Notes under the pieces: model-generated
What the model saw: only the letters and a program-made list of their open reading frames with translations
What the model was told of the DNA's origin: nothing
Databases searched by the model: none
Source: Desulfobacterales bacterium
GTDB lineage: Bacteria; Desulfobacterota; Desulfobacteria; Desulfobacterales; Desulfosalsimonadaceae
Length of the DNA: 5,905 bases
Direction: 5' to 3'
NCBI GenBank assembly: GCA_029933295.1
Contig: JAOZOL010000163.1
Coordinates: 1-5,905, forward strand
Shown: positions 5,827 through 5,905 of the stretch, piece after piece
Layout of the letters: each line of letters begins with the position of its first letter
Numbering within the stretch: the stretch's first letter is position 1
Made by a program: the position numbers and the translations under genes

Positions 5827-5905
5827 TGGCTTTGTAAAAAGCTTTTCATGTTAATGAATCACCACTGTATGAGAAAAATAACTTATCAATCATTTCAAGT
5901 GGTTA

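Noticed and set aside
5836..5846. AAAAGCTTTT palindrome after the LysM gene, considered as a terminator
   Set aside because: Its stem is almost entirely A-T with no loop, and no T-run follows. The same 10-mer occurs at 196-205 and is expected in AT-rich DNA.
5846..5902. Short minus-strand frame at the right edge ending in a plausible C-terminus (IDKLFFSYSGDSLT)
   Set aside because: An in-frame stop at 5903-5905 closes it upstream, so it cannot be the end of an entering gene without a frameshift, and it is too short to identify.
5848..5905. Plus-strand ATG open to the window edge (MLMNHHCMRK)
   Set aside because: There is no ribosome site and only 19 codons are visible, so there is no support for a gene start.

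Overview
The window reads as a chromosomal segment of a Gram-negative bacterium, most likely an anaerobic deltaproteobacterium (Desulfobacterota, Desulfobacter/Desulfobacterium-like). This is an inference from protein style and moderate GC with AT-rich intergenic DNA; there is no rRNA or marker gene to prove it.

Left end (1-716): no intact gene is evident. The minus strand carries a 53-codon fragment (13-174) that looks like the N-terminus of an acyltransferase-3 family membrane protein, cut short at the window edge. The rest is AT-rich and holds several structured sites: a perfect 8-bp inverted repeat with a 5-bp spacer (217-237), a close match to a sigma-54 promoter on the plus strand (348-363), a weak small plus-strand ORF (435-584), and a long inverted repeat (579-634).

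Centre (717-4876, minus strand): a compact four-gene unit, read from right to left: M29-family aminopeptidase, class I mannose-6-phosphate isomerase (manA), 7-carboxy-7-deazaguanine synthase (queE), and a short FAD-dependent amine oxidase-like protein. Two of the three junctions are 4-bp ATGA overlaps and the third is a 31-bp gap, so co-transcription and translational coupling are likely. The four products have no obvious shared pathway: peptide turnover, sugar-phosphate supply for glycans, queuosine precursor synthesis, and an oxidation of unknown substrate.

Right end (4877-5905): a 158-bp divergent intergenic region contains a plausible sigma-70 promoter for the plus-strand gene, a 14-bp perfect palindrome over its -35 element and a second short palindrome upstream of the aminopeptidase. 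The plus-strand gene (5035-5826) encodes a single-pass membrane protein with a Lys/Pro/Gln-rich linker and a C-terminal LysM domain, probably a peptidoglycan-binding envelope protein. The last 79 bp hold no supportable gene.

I see no CRISPR array, tRNA, rRNA, insertion sequence, or convincing new defence or biosynthetic system. The least explained part is the non-coding structure between 200 and 650.
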